Positions 27,935-36,842 of a DNA stretch of 64,000 nucleotides are shown here, piece after piece. The notes beneath the pieces are model-generated. The model ran no database searches. It worked only from the letters and a program-made list of their open reading frames with translations, and was not told the origin of the DNA. Numbering within the stretch: position 1 is the first letter of the stretch; the number at the start of each line of letters is the position of its first letter. The position numbers were made by a program, and so were the translations under genes. The stretch comes from JADGRB01 sp963835825. GTDB taxonomy: Bacteria > Myxococcota_A > Polyangia > Fen-1088. The stretch lies in NCBI GenBank assembly GCA_963835825.1, contig CAWIGZ010000001.1, positions 2,046,001 through 2,110,000 on the forward strand. Direction: 5' to 3'.

Positions 27935-29113
27935 CTAGTATGGCATCGAGTAGCCGGTCTGGAGCACGTGGGCGTCGCCGAAGCTGTCGTTTTGGAAGTA
28001 GCGACCGTAGGAGATCTCGAACGTTCCGGCGGCGAACCAGCCGAAAGAACGGGATCGACTCCCATGAAGCGGCGTCCCAGATCAGCTTGACCTCGGGGTA
28101 CTGCGGTTCGCACCGGGCCGATGGCCGGGTCAGCCGAGACGTACTTCGATGACACGGGCACCGACATCGGGCCGCAGCCCGGATTGGTCGGCACGTCGCA
28201 CCAGAACGCGGGGGGCTGCTGGAAGTACGTGCCGATAGAGGAAGCGCACCTCCAGATCGCGGCTCAGCCGGTGGTAGATGCGCCCCTCCACCATGCTGGC
28301 GGACAGACCCCAGGGATTCGCGGTCGCCTCGGGCGGCAGGGTGCCCGGATAAAAGTCGCGGTAGTAGCGGTACTGAACCTGGAGACCAGTTTCGACCGCC
28401 GGAAAGTAGTACGCCCCCCTAACGGAGACTGCGGTCCGCAGCCGCCGGTCGGGGAAGGCCTCGTACCCACTGCTCTGTTGACGGTAGGGGTTGGCCAGGA
28501 AGCCATCGACGTAGGCGGTGTCGAGGTTGATCTGCGCGATCGCCACCGGCGACAGGACCTGCGTGTACCCGACGCCGCCGAATACGGAGTTCTCCGGGCA
28601 AGATCGATCCGCCGCGAGGACCTTCGGCAGCTGCGTCGGCGGACAGCTCGGCGTCCGGGCGCGGAATCCGACCGAGTCCAGGCTGAATCCTGCGAAGCCG
28701 CCGACCGTCGCCGTGTTGCCCCAGAAGGTGCGGCTCAGCGAGGCCCACCAGGCGTGCGACCAGTAATCGGACTCGGCGCTGTACTTGTAGCTCAAGGTGG
28801 CGCGGGTGCGATCCCAGGTCTTGCCAAATCCGAGCCCGACCTCGCTACGGGTCTCGGTGAAGATGTTGTCGATCGAGGTTCCCGCGGCGGCCGACGCGGA
28901 GGTGATGGTGTCGACCAGATAGTGCGCGTTGACGTCGAAGCCGTTCGGCAAATCCTTGGTGATCTCGACGACCGGTTGGATGACACGCGTCGAAGGCTCG
29001 CGGTAGTAGGCGCCGCGGATGGTGACCCGATCCTCCGCGCGCACGGCCGAGCGCGAGAGCAACGCTCCCCCGAGGACGAGCCCGGCGAGCAGGCAGAGCC
29101 GAGCGTGCTTCAA
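27935..29113 (-). CDS. DUF3570 outer-membrane beta-barrel-like protein (three frameshifts)
   Basis: About 391 residues. The TTG start at 29113 overlaps the stop of the DUF4266 gene (TTGA) and leads straight into the signal peptide HARLCLLAGLVLGGALLSRS. The body has alternating strands rich in aromatics (RVTIRGAYYREPSTRVIQPV, YSAESDYWSHAWWASLS), and the C-terminus FEISYGRYFQNDSFGDAH is typical of DUF3570. Three sites (near 28231, 28113 and 28042) each read as one extra base. Corrected joins are FLYRTYFQQPPAFW, GPVREPQYPEVKLIWD and SIPFFGWFAAGTFEI. In other bacteria the DUF4266/DUF3570 pair often neighbours a thioredoxin-like protein and an ApbE flavin transferase. Neither is visible here. Confidence 0.8.
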
Positions 29114-29344
29114 TTGCAGCCGCAGCCGCCGCCGGGTTGACCGAAGCCGAGGTCCGCCCCTTCGCGCGAGCCGTACCAGTGTTGCCGGAACCGATCCTCG
29201 AGCGGATCAGCGTCGAAACGAAGCGCCCGCGCGAGCCAGATATTCGCGCTGCCACGGCTGAACCGGCGGGGGCGGCGGGTGGGCACAACCGGCGACCCCG
29301 GCGGCCGCCAGCGCGGCCACCACCAGCAAGCGAAGGCGACCCAT
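29110..29344 (-). CDS. DUF4266 small lipoprotein (one frameshift)
   Basis: A short gene of about 77 residues, split by one extra base near 29224-29231. The start GRLRLLVVAALAAAGVAGC is a lipoprotein signal with lipobox VAGC. The motif QPWQREYLA follows, then, after correction, ALRFDADPLEDRF and the hallmark Gly/Cys ending GGGCGCN. The W-R and C-terminal CGCN features are those of DUF4266. Its stop overlaps the TTG start of the DUF3570 gene, the usual genetic partner. It starts the five-gene minus-strand operon. Confidence 0.75.
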
Positions 29345-29437
29345 GGCCCCAGCTTTTATCACGAGCTCGCACATCCACGAATGCCCGTGCGCACGCCAGG
29401 CCGCCTATCGGGCGGCACGTTGTCGGGCCAATGTCCG

Positions 29438-29482
29438 TGGTTCGCTTCGCTCACCGTCGCCTTTTCGGCGCCGCCCTCCTAG
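29438..29482 (+). repeat. 45-base intergenic repeat, copy B
   Basis: Same unit as 18082-18125 in the same orientation, differing mainly in the loop (TTTTC for TCAC) and one stem base. It ends CCCTCCTAG just ahead of the exonuclease gene. A small hairpin (GCCGCC/GGCGGC, about 29399-29415) precedes it. Confidence 0.65.
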
Positions 29483-29492
29483 ACTGCGGCGC

Positions 29493-30227
29493 GTGGCGAC
29501 CGACATCAGCTATCTCGTGCTCGACATCGAGACCATCCCGGACCGAGAGCTGTGGGACCCGCCGGAGCCGGCGGGCGTGCCGGGCGCCGCCGACCGGCCG
29601 TTCCCGCCGCTCTATGCCTGCCGGCCCGTCGTCCTGGGGGTGATGTGGCTGGACGCCACGCTGGCGGTGAAGCGGATCGGCACCATCGGCGAGTCGAAGG
29701 ACGAGGCCGGGATGATGGCTGACTACGCCGAGTTCATGACCAAGTACCGCCCGCAGGTCATCACCTGGAACGGGCGCGGCTTCGACCTGCCGGTGCTGGC
29801 GCTGCGGGCGCTGCGCTTCGGCCTCGACTTTCGCTGGTACTACCGCGGCGAGGGCTACCGTTACCGCTTCACCGAGGAGGGGCACCTCGATCTGTGCGAC
29901 GTGCTCTCCGACCACGGCGCGGCGAAGATGACCTCGCTCGACGGCGCCGCGCGGATCATCGGCCTGCCCGGCAAGGACGGCGTCGACGGCAGCCAGGTCG
30001 AGGGGCTTTTTCACGCCGGCCAGATCGAGGCCCTGCGGCGTTACTGCCTGTCGGACGTGGCGCAGACGGCCTTCCTGTTCCTGCGTTACCGGCTGGTCGC
30101 CGGGGATCTCGACCGCGAGGGCTACCGGCATGCGGCGGCCGGGCTCCTGGCCGCGTGCGAATCGGACGGGCGCTTCGGCAAGCTGCTCGACGGCGTCAAC
30201 CGCCAGCGGCTGCTTCTCGGTGATTGA
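29493..30227 (+). CDS. Predicted 3'-5' exonuclease of the PolB proofreading type
   Basis: 244 residues from a GTG at 29493, which places the first exonuclease motif near the N-terminus. ExoI is YLVLDIETIPD with the DxE metal pair, ExoII is VITWNGRGFDLPVL, and ExoIII is RRYCLSDVAQT (YxxxD type). This is the stand-alone relative of the family B polymerase exonuclease domain. It is expected to degrade single-stranded DNA in the cytoplasm. The stop overlaps the TTG start of an alkyladenine glycosylase gene, so a repair operon is likely. The ribosome site is weak. Confidence 0.82.
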   Translation: MATDISYLVLDIETIPDRELWDPPEPAGVPGAADRPFPPLYACRPVVLGVMWLDATLAVKRIGTIGESKDEAGMMADYAEFMTKYRPQVITWNGRGFDLPVLALRALRFGLDFRWYYRGEGYRYRFTEEGHLDLCDVLSDHGAAKMTSLDGAARIIGLPGKDGVDGSQVEGLFHAGQIEALRRYCLSDVAQTAFLFLRYRLVAGDLDREGYRHAAAGLLAACESDGRFGKLLDGVNRQRLLLGD

Positions 30228-30826
30228 GGCGCGACGGGTTGGCGCCCCTGTCGGCGCTGCCGCCCCTGCCGCGGGCGTTCTACGCGCGGCCGACGGTCGA
30301 CGTCGCGCACGCACTGCTCGGGAAGCTGCTGATCCGGCATCCACCCAGCAAGCGCCGCGCGCCGCGCGTCGCGCGCATCGTCGAGGTCGAGGCCTACCTC
30401 GGCGAGCGGGACGCCGCCTCGCACGCCCGCCGGGGCCCCACCCCGCGCGCCGCCATCATGTTCGGCCCGCCCGGGTTCCTCTACGTCTATCTCATCTACG
30501 GAATGCACCACTGCATGAACGTCATCACCGAGACCGACGGCGTGGCCGGCGCCGTGCTGCTGCGGGCGGCGGCGCCGCTCGCGGGCGTGCCCGACCTCAA
30601 GCGACCGCTCACCGGGCCGGGCAAGCTGTGCGCGGGGCTGGAGATCACCCGGCGGGACAACGGGATCGATCTGACGGCCGGCGGCGGCTTCTATCTCGCC
30701 GACGACGGCGCGCCGGCCCCGCGCCGGGCCGCCTCGGCGCGCATCGGCGTCGATTACGCGGGCGCCTGGGCCTCCCGCAAGCTGCGGTTCTACGTGCGGG
30801 GCGATCCCTACGTCTGCAAGGGTTGA
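30224..30826 (+). CDS. 3-methyladenine DNA glycosylase (AAG/MPG family)
   Basis: 200 residues if the TTG at 30224 is used. A second TTG at 30239 is possible, and the domain proper begins at FYARPTVDVAHALLGK. Family signatures are IVEVEAYLGERDAASHARRG with the catalytic Glu, PRAAIMFGPPGFLYVYLIYG and MHHCMNVIT, then LTGPGKLCAGLEITR. The enzyme removes alkylated purines by base flipping and hydrolysis. It is translationally coupled to the exonuclease gene. Its last 19 bases overlap the end of the convergent SRPBCC gene. Confidence 0.9.
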   Translation: MRRDGLAPLSALPPLPRAFYARPTVDVAHALLGKLLIRHPPSKRRAPRVARIVEVEAYLGERDAASHARRGPTPRAAIMFGPPGFLYVYLIYGMHHCMNVITETDGVAGAVLLRAAAPLAGVPDLKRPLTGPGKLCAGLEITRRDNGIDLTAGGGFYLADDGAPAPRRAASARIGVDYAGAWASRKLRFYVRGDPYVCKG

Positions 30827-31299
30827 GCGGCCTGGCGCTTGCGGACCTCGCGCTCGATCGCCGAGAACATGCTGGGGATCGAGGCCGACACCAGCCCGTC
30901 GGTGACCTTGCGGAGCACGAACCCCGGCACCGGCGCCTTGACGTCCAGCGCGACCCGGTAGTCGATGGCCGTCGCCTCTCCCTCGGCCGCGAAGCGCCAG
31001 CTGCCGACCGAGTTGGTGATGATCTCTCCCTCGACGAACGTCCAGTCGACGGTCTGCGCCGCCGCATCGCAGGCGATATCCAGAACGTAGCGCACCGGCA
31101 GCACGACCTGCGCCCGAAACTCGACCCGCGTCACCGACTTGCCGTCCGCCGACGGCGTCCCGGCGCGCACCACGGTGGTCCCTTTGATCTCGGGGAAGAG
31201 GCCCGGATAGGCCGCGAAGTCGGTGACGATGTCGTAGACCTCCGCCGGCTTGGCGCGCGTCAGGAGGTAGTGCTTGTGAACCGGCTCGCGTCCGCTCAT
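30808..31299 (-). CDS. SRPBCC / coenzyme Q-binding-like (RatA-type) protein
   Basis: 163 residues from ATG 31299. The fold markers of polyketide cyclase/START-like proteins are visible: KPAEVYDIVTDFAAYPGLFP, SVTRVEFRAQVVLPVRY, WRFAAEGEATAIDYRVALD and the long C-terminal helix. The stretch around DFAAYPGLFPEIKG is close to the RatA/COQ10 group, whose members bind quinone-like lipids or ribosomes. The assignment inside the superfamily is an inference. The 3' end overlaps the glycosylase gene by 19 bases. Confidence 0.7.
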   Translation of the reverse strand: MSGREPVHKHYLLTRAKPAEVYDIVTDFAAYPGLFPEIKGTTVVRAGTPSADGKSVTRVEFRAQVVLPVRYVLDIACDAAAQTVDWTFVEGEIITNSVGSWRFAAEGEATAIDYRVALDVKAPVPGFVLRKVTDGLVSASIPSMFSAIEREVRKRQAAQPLQT

Positions 31300-31412
31300 C
31301 TGGCCCGCGATTTCACCACGGCGCCTCGCATCCGCCAAGCGCAAGGGGGCAGCGCAGGCGAGAGCGCTGGCGGTTGACCTGAGGGTGACCCCGCCGCTTA
31401 ACTTGCGCGCCC

Positions 31413-34013
31413 ATGCCCCCTCGCCCCTTCGCACCGCCGGGGACACGCACGAACTTCGTCGGCGATCGGCCGGTCCGCCTCGATCACGTCCGCCTCGAGT
31501 GGGACGTCGATCTGGCGGCCAAGCGCCTCTCGGGCACGGCCACGCTGACGGTCGCCGCCCGCCGCGAGGGGCTGCTCGTCGGTCAGGTTCGACGCCGTCG
31601 AGCTGGACATCGAGAAGGTCACCGTCGGCAAGCACGCCGCGGCCTTCGTCAACGACGGCCAGTCGCTGTACGTGACGCTGGCCGAGCCGCCGGCCGAGAA
31701 CGAGACGTTCGAGGTCGCCATCCGTTACGCCTGCCGTCCGCGCCGCGGGCTCTACTTCATCGGCCCCGACGCCAGCCACCCCGATCGCGCGCCGCAGTGC
31801 TGGACGCAGGGGCAGGACGACGACGCTCGGTATTTCTGGCCCTGCCTCGACCAGCCGATCGAGAAGTTCACCACCGAGGTGATCTGCACGGCGCCTGTCG
31901 GGCTGTTCGTGCTGTCGAACGGCGATCTGCGCGAGCGCACCGACGTCGCGAATGGGCGTGCCACCCGCTGGCACTACGCGCTCGCCCTACCCCAGCCGGC
32001 GTACCTCCTCACGCTGGTGGTGGGCCCCTTCGCGGAGCTCCGCGACCGCGCCGAGAAGACGGGCGTCGACGTCTATGCCTTCTGCGCGCCGGGCCGGGAG
32101 GCCGACGCGCGCCGCAGCTTCGCGCGCACCGGCGCGATGATCGACCACTTCTCCGAGAAGATCGGACTGCCCTACCCGCACGCGCGCTACAGCCAGATCA
32201 CCGTTCCCGAGTTCATCTTCGGCGGGATGGAGAACACCAGCGCCACCACGCTGACCGACCTGACGCTGCTCGACGAGCGGGCCGCGCTCGATCACGACGT
32301 CGACGGCCTCGTCTCGCACGAGCTGGCGCACCAGTGGTGGGGCGATCTGCTGACCTGCCGCGAGTGGTCCGAGGCCTGGCTGAACGAAGGGTTCGCCACC
32401 TACTTCGAGTACGTCTGGCGCGAGCACGCCAAGGGGCGCGACGAGGCCGACCACGAGCTGCTCGTCGACACCGACGGCTACCTGGCCGAGGCCGGGCGCT
32501 ACCAGCGGCCGGTGGTCTGCCGCCAGTACGACGAGCCGATTCATCTCTTCGACGCCCACCTCTACGAAAAGGGCGGGCGGGTGCTGCACATGCTCCGGCA
32601 CGAGCTGGGCGACGGGCCGTTCTGGCGGGCCATCGGCCACTACGCGCGCCAGCACGCCGGGGGCTCGGTCGAGACGCGCGATCTGGCGCGGGCGATCGAG
32701 GACGTCACCGGCCGCGGCGTCGCGCAGATGCTCGATCGCTGGATCGCGCGCCCCGGTCACCCGACGCTGGAGGGGCGCTGGAGCTGGGACGAGGAGCGCA
32801 AGGTCGGCACGCTGGCGTTGAACCAGAAGCAGGAGGTCACGCCCGAGACGCCGCTGTTCGAGTTTTCGGCGGTCGTCCGCTTCGAGCTCGACGGTGGCGT
32901 GCGCGACGAGCGGGTGATCGTCCGCGAGGCGGCGCACAACTTCGAGTTCAAGCTGCCGGCCCGCCCGACGCAGGTGATCTTCGATCCGGGCGACGTCCTG
33001 CTGAAGACGATCAAGCTGGACAAGAGCGGGGCGCTCTGGCGGCGCCAGCTCGCGGCCGCCGAGCTGGGCATCGATCGGGTTCTCGCCGCGCGGGCGCTCG
33101 GCGATCTGCCCGATCCGGCCAACGTCGCGGCGCTCATCGGCGCGCTGGGCGAGGATCCGTTCTGGGGCGTTCGCGCCGCCGCTGCCCGCGCGCTCGGCCG
33201 CACGCGGCGCGACGAGGCGCGCGACGCGCTGATCGCCGCGATCGACGCGCCCGAGCCGCGCGTGCGGCGCGCCGTCGCCGCCGGCCTCGGCGAGCTGACC
33301 GGCGACGAGACGGCGGCCCGCGCGCTGGCCGCCAAGCTGCAGGCCGGCGATCGCAGCGTCTTCGTCGAGGCGGAGGTCGCGCTATCGCTGGGGCGCACGC
33401 GCTCGCCGCTGGCGGTCGAGCTGCTGCCGCCGCTGGTCGATCGCCCGTCGTTTCAGGCCGTGCTCGCCAGCCGCGCCATCGAGGGGCTGGGCAAGACCGG
33501 CGACGAGCGGGCGTTCCCGCTGATTCGCGGCGCCTGGCGCGGCGGGTGCGCCCTTTCCCGGCCCGGCGGGCGGTCGTCGCAGCGCTGGCCGAGCTGGCGC
33601 GCGGCACCGGTCTGGCGCGCGCGGCGCGCGAGGCGATCGAAGAGCGGCTGCGCGACGGCGACTTCCGCGTTCGCAGCGAGGCGGCGATGGCGCTGGGGCG
33701 CCTCGGCCTGGTCGACGCGATCCCCGCCATTCGCGGCGCGCTCGGCGGCGAGCTCGACGGCCGGACCAAGCGCCGCATGAACGACGCAATCCGCGACCTC
33801 GAGGACGGCGCCCGTCCTGCCGAGGAGGCGCGCCGCCTGCACGACGAGGTCGAACGCCTGCGCGGCGAGACCGCCAAGCTGCGCGAGCGGATGGATCGTC
33901 TCGAGACCCGCCTCGGGCCGCCGCCGGCGCAGGGCCCGCCGCCCCCCAAGGCCAAGCGCCCCCGCCCCGTCTCTCGCCGCCGCTCGCGCGGCGCGCGCCC
34001 GGTTCGGCGCTAA
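31413..34013 (+). CDS. M1 family aminopeptidase with C-terminal HEAT-like repeats and coiled coil (frameshifts)
   Basis: About 865 residues after correction. The exopeptidase motif is GGMENTSATTL (usual GxMEN), and the zinc site is HELAHQWWGDLL with the third ligand in WLNEGFATYFE. From about residue 540, short Ala/Arg/Asp-rich HEAT-type repeats appear (GVRAAAARALGRTRRDEARD, RVRRAVAAGLGELTGDE). A final helix is EEARRLHDEVERLRGETAKL, followed by a basic Pro/Arg tail. One extra base lies near 31580 (GLLVVRFDAVELDIEKV). A second site near 33536-33545 needs either two extra bases or one missing. M1 enzymes trim N-terminal residues of peptides; the absence of a clear signal peptide suggests a cytoplasmic location. 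Confidence 0.85.
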   Translation: MPPRPFAPPGTRTNFVGDRPVRLDHVRLEWDVDLAAKRLSGTATLTVAARREGLLVGQVRRRRAGHREGHRRQARRGLRQRRPVAVRDAGRAAGRERDVRGRHPLRLPSAPRALLHRPRRQPPRSRAAVLDAGAGRRRSVFLALPRPADREVHHRGDLHGACRAVRAVERRSARAHRRREWACHPLALRARPTPAGVPPHAGGGPLRGAPRPRREDGRRRLCLLRAGPGGRRAPQLRAHRRDDRPLLREDRTALPARALQPDHRSRVHLRRDGEHQRHHADRPDAARRAGRARSRRRRPRLARAGAPVVGRSADLPRVVRGLAERRVRHLLRVRLARARQGARRGRPRAARRHRRLPGRGRALPAAGGLPPVRRADSSLRRPPLRKGRAGAAHAPARAGRRAVLAGHRPLRAPARRGLGRDARSGAGDRGRHRPRRRADARSLDRAPRSPDAGGALELGRGAQGRHAGVEPEAGGHARDAAVRVFGGRPLRARRWRARRAGDRPRGGAQLRVQAAGPPDAGDLRSGRRPAEDDQAGQERGALAAPARGRRAGHRSGSRRAGARRSARSGQRRGAHRRAGRGSVLGRSRRRCPRARPHAARRGARRADRRDRRARAARAARRRRRPRRADRRRDGGPRAGRQAAGRRSQRLRRGGGRAIAGAHALAAGGRAAAAAGRSPVVSGRARQPRHRGAGQDRRRAGVPADSRRLARRVRPFPARRAVVAALAELARGTGLARAAREAIEERLRDGDFRVRSEAAMALGRLGLVDAIPAIRGALGGELDGRTKRRMNDAIRDLEDGARPAEEARRLHDEVERLRGETAKLRERMDRLETRLGPPPAQGPPPPKAKRPRPVSRRRSRGARPVRR

Positions 34014-34026
34014 GGCTGCGCTAAGG

Positions 34027-34986
34027 CTAACTCTGCAGCTCGGCGACGACGTCGTGGAAGATCTGGCGGGCGCGGGCGACCTCGCCGCGGGGGATGGAGA
34101 TGGCGCCCACGACCGGGTGGCCGCCGCCGCCGTAGCGCTCGCAGATCTTGTTGATCTCGTGCGTCCGCGGCGTCTTGGCCCACGGGTTCGACCCGACAGA
34201 GATCTTCGCCCGCGATGAGGACGACGTCAGGGCGACCGAGTAGCGCGCCTCGGGGAAAAGGTAATAGGCGATGAACTTGTTGAAGGGGCCGGTCTCTCGG
34301 TCAGCCAGGTCGTAGAAGACGACGCCCTTTTCCAGCCTGGCGGCGCCGCGAACCGCCTCGATGTTGCGCTGGTGCTGCTCGAGCAGCACCGCGAGCGGCC
34401 CCTTGACGTAGGGATCGGCGGCGATCTCCGCCAGGGGCCGGCTGATGAGATCGCCGATGAACCTCTCCGCCAGCGCCGGATCGCGGTTGTTCTCGATGAA
34501 GGTCATCAGGCGCAGCGCCGGCTCTTTCAGCTCGACCGCCATCTTGGCGTCCGGGAAGAGCGCGCCGTCGATGATCTCCGCCCAGTAGATCAGGTCGGCG
34601 AGCGGCGCCGGATCGAAGCCGAACTTGGCGGCGACGGTGTCGGCCAGGAACTTGGTGCAGCTCTTGGCCTTCGGGTCGTAGAACTTGCGGCCGGTGGCGT
34701 CGGCGCGGAAGTGGTCCTCGTCGCCGGGCAGCTGGAACGCCGAGGCGTGGTGGTCGAACCACCAGGTGAGGCGCGGGTCCTGCGAGTAGCGGAAGTCGAC
34801 GCAGGCGTTCTCGTCGCCGTCGAAGTAGTCGGCCGCGAAGGGGTGCGCGTCCCCCTTGTGCTCGAGCGGGCGGTAGAGGACCTCCAGGGGGCCCTTGGCG
34901 ATCCGCTCGCGGTAAAACCGGGTGAACACCCCCGCCGAACTGCATCCGTCGAAGCAGTTGCCGTGATACAGCACGCGCAGGCGCAT
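34027..34986 (-). CDS. DHH-family phosphoesterase
   Basis: 319 residues. Motif I appears as LYHGNCFDGCSSAGVF, an unusual HxNCFDG form of the DxDG site. The name-giving DHH lies in TWWFDHHASAF, and the DHHA1 ending is ICERYGGGGHPVVGAIS. Enzymes of this group cleave short oligonucleotides, pAp or cyclic dinucleotide products using manganese. Which substrate applies here cannot be told. Gene neighbours (aspS divergent, aminopeptidase convergent) give no hint. Confidence 0.8.
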   Translation of the reverse strand: MRLRVLYHGNCFDGCSSAGVFTRFYRERIAKGPLEVLYRPLEHKGDAHPFAADYFDGDENACVDFRYSQDPRLTWWFDHHASAFQLPGDEDHFRADATGRKFYDPKAKSCTKFLADTVAAKFGFDPAPLADLIYWAEIIDGALFPDAKMAVELKEPALRLMTFIENNRDPALAERFIGDLISRPLAEIAADPYVKGPLAVLLEQHQRNIEAVRGAARLEKGVVFYDLADRETGPFNKFIAYYLFPEARYSVALTSSSSRAKISVGSNPWAKTPRTHEINKICERYGGGGHPVVGAISIPRGEVARARQIFHDVVAELQS

Positions 34987-35044
34987 CGATAAGAAGCTAA
35001 CACGAACTCGCGCGCGGAGAAGGGAGCGGCTAGATTACCCGGCC

Positions 35045-36842
35045 ATGGCCGAGTTCCTCGTCGACCTCAAACGTTCTCACGACTGCGGCGCACTTCGCGC
35101 CAGCGACGCCGGCAAGCGCGCCGTCCTCTTCGGGTGGGTGGCGGCCCGGCGCGATCACGGCGGCTGCGTCTTCATCGATCTGCGCGACCGGGGAGGCATC
35201 ACCCAGATCGTGTTCGAGCCCGAGACCAACGCCGCGGCGCACGCCCAGGCCTCCGAGCTGCGCCGCGAGTTCTGCATCGGCATCGCCGGGACGGTCCGCG
35301 AGCGCGGCGGGCACAAGAACCCGAAGCTGCCGACCGGCGACGTCGAGCTGGCCGCCGACACGCTGACCATCTTCTCGGTGGCCGAAACGCCCCCCTTCGA
35401 GCTGGCCGACGAGACCCGCTCGGACGAGAGCGATCCGCCTCAAGCACCGCTACCTGGATCTGCGGCGACCGGCGCTGCAGAAGAACTTCATCGCCCGCTC
35501 GCAGGTCTATCAGACGACGCGGCGTTACCTGGCCGACAACCGGTTCCTCGAGATCGAGACGCCGTTCATGGTGAAGTACACGCCGGGCGGCGCGCGCAAC
35601 TTCCTGGTTCCCTCGCGCCTCAACCCCGGCCAGTTCTACGCCCTGGCCGAGTCGCCGCAGATCTTCAAGCAGCTGTTCATGGTGGCGGGCATGGACCGCT
35701 ACTTCCAGATCGTCCGCTGCTTCCGCGACGAGGATCTGCGCCTCGATCGCCAGCCGGAGTTCACCCAGATCGATCTCGAGATGAGCTTCGTCACCGAGGA
35801 CGACGTCCAGAACATCGTCGAGGGGCTGATGGTCGGCGCTCTGGAAGGACGTGCTGGGGGTCGAGATTCCGCCGCCCGTTCCAGCGCCTCACCTACGCCG
35901 AGGCGACCGGCAAGTACGGCTCGGACAAGCCCGACCTGCGCTTCGAGCTGCCGCTCGTCGATCTGACCGAGGCGGTCAAGCAGCACGACGGCGGCGGCGT
36001 CGGCCTGCTGCAGTCGGCGGTCAACGCGCCCGGCGGCGTGGTCAAGGGGTGGCGACTGCCGGCCGCCCAGGCCAAGACGCTCGTCGCGCGCCGATCTCGA
36101 CAAGCTGGAGGAGTTCGCCAAGGGGTTCGGCGCGCGCGGCCTGGCGCGCGCGCGCATCGGCGCCGACGGCGCCTGGGCGCAGAGCCCGATGAAGACGATG
36201 ACCGACGACCTGCGCAAGGCGATCAACGAGGCCGCGGGCCTCGGCGACGGCGATCTGCTCTTCCTGCAGTTCGGCGCCAAGAAGCTGGTCAACGCCGTCC
36301 TGGGCGGGCTGCGCCTGCACCTGGCCGCCAAGCTGGATCTCGTCCCCAAGAACCTCTGGCGCTTCTGCTGGATCACCGACTTCCCGCTGTTCGAGCAGAA
36401 CGACGAGGGGAAGTTCGTGGCCGCCCACCACCCCTTCACCTCGCCCCACCCCGCCGATCTCGAGCGCCTGGAGAGCGATCCCGGCTCGGTGCGCGCCCGC
36501 GCCTACGACCTCGTGCTCAACGGCAACGAGATCGCCGGCGGCTCGATCCGGATTCACCAGTCGGACGTGCAGGCCCGGGTCTTCCGCGCGCTCGGCCTCA
36601 GCGATCAAGAAGCGCAGGCCAAGTTCGGCTTCCTGCTGGAGGCGTTCAAGTTCGGCCCGCCGCCGCACGGCGGGATCGCCGCCGGCGTCGATCGACTGGC
36701 GATGCTCCTTTGCGGCGCCGAGTCGCTGCGCGACGTGATCGCCTTCCCCAAGACGCAGAAGGGGACCGATCTCATGACCGACGCGCCCGGGCCGGTGGTG
36801 CGGCGTCAGCTCGACGAGCTGCACATCGCGCTCAAGGAATGA
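35045..36842 (+). CDS. aspS: Aspartyl-tRNA synthetase (four frameshifts)
   Basis: Corrected length is about 597 residues, normal for the bacterial enzyme. The N-terminal anticodon-binding OB fold contains RAVLFGWVAARRDHGGCVFI. Class II motifs include YTPGGARNFLVPSR, ALAESPQIFKQLFMVAGMDR, CFRDEDLRLDRQPEFTQID and GIAAGVDRLAML. The frame changes at four places, each explained by one extra base: 35428-35431 (SDEAIRLKHRYLDLRR), about 35834 (LMVALWKDVLGVE), about 35878 (IPPPFQRLTYAEA) and about 36083 (AKTLSRADLDKLEEF). An essential single-copy gene with four independent shifts is unlikely to be a pseudogene. Its stop overlaps the glpD start (ATGA). Confidence 0.9.

Noticed and set aside
35045..36842. 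aspS as a pseudogene
   Set aside because: All catalytic blocks and the expected length return when four single bases are removed, and no second aspS is visible in the window. Consensus error is more likely than decay.
24273..36842. Programmed +1 frameshifting or a reassigned four-base codon
   Set aside because: Sites share no slippery heptamer, no stop codon at the shift and no common codon. CGG is used normally in intact genes such as tpiA. The uniform sign is kept as a finding, but the mechanism is not claimed.
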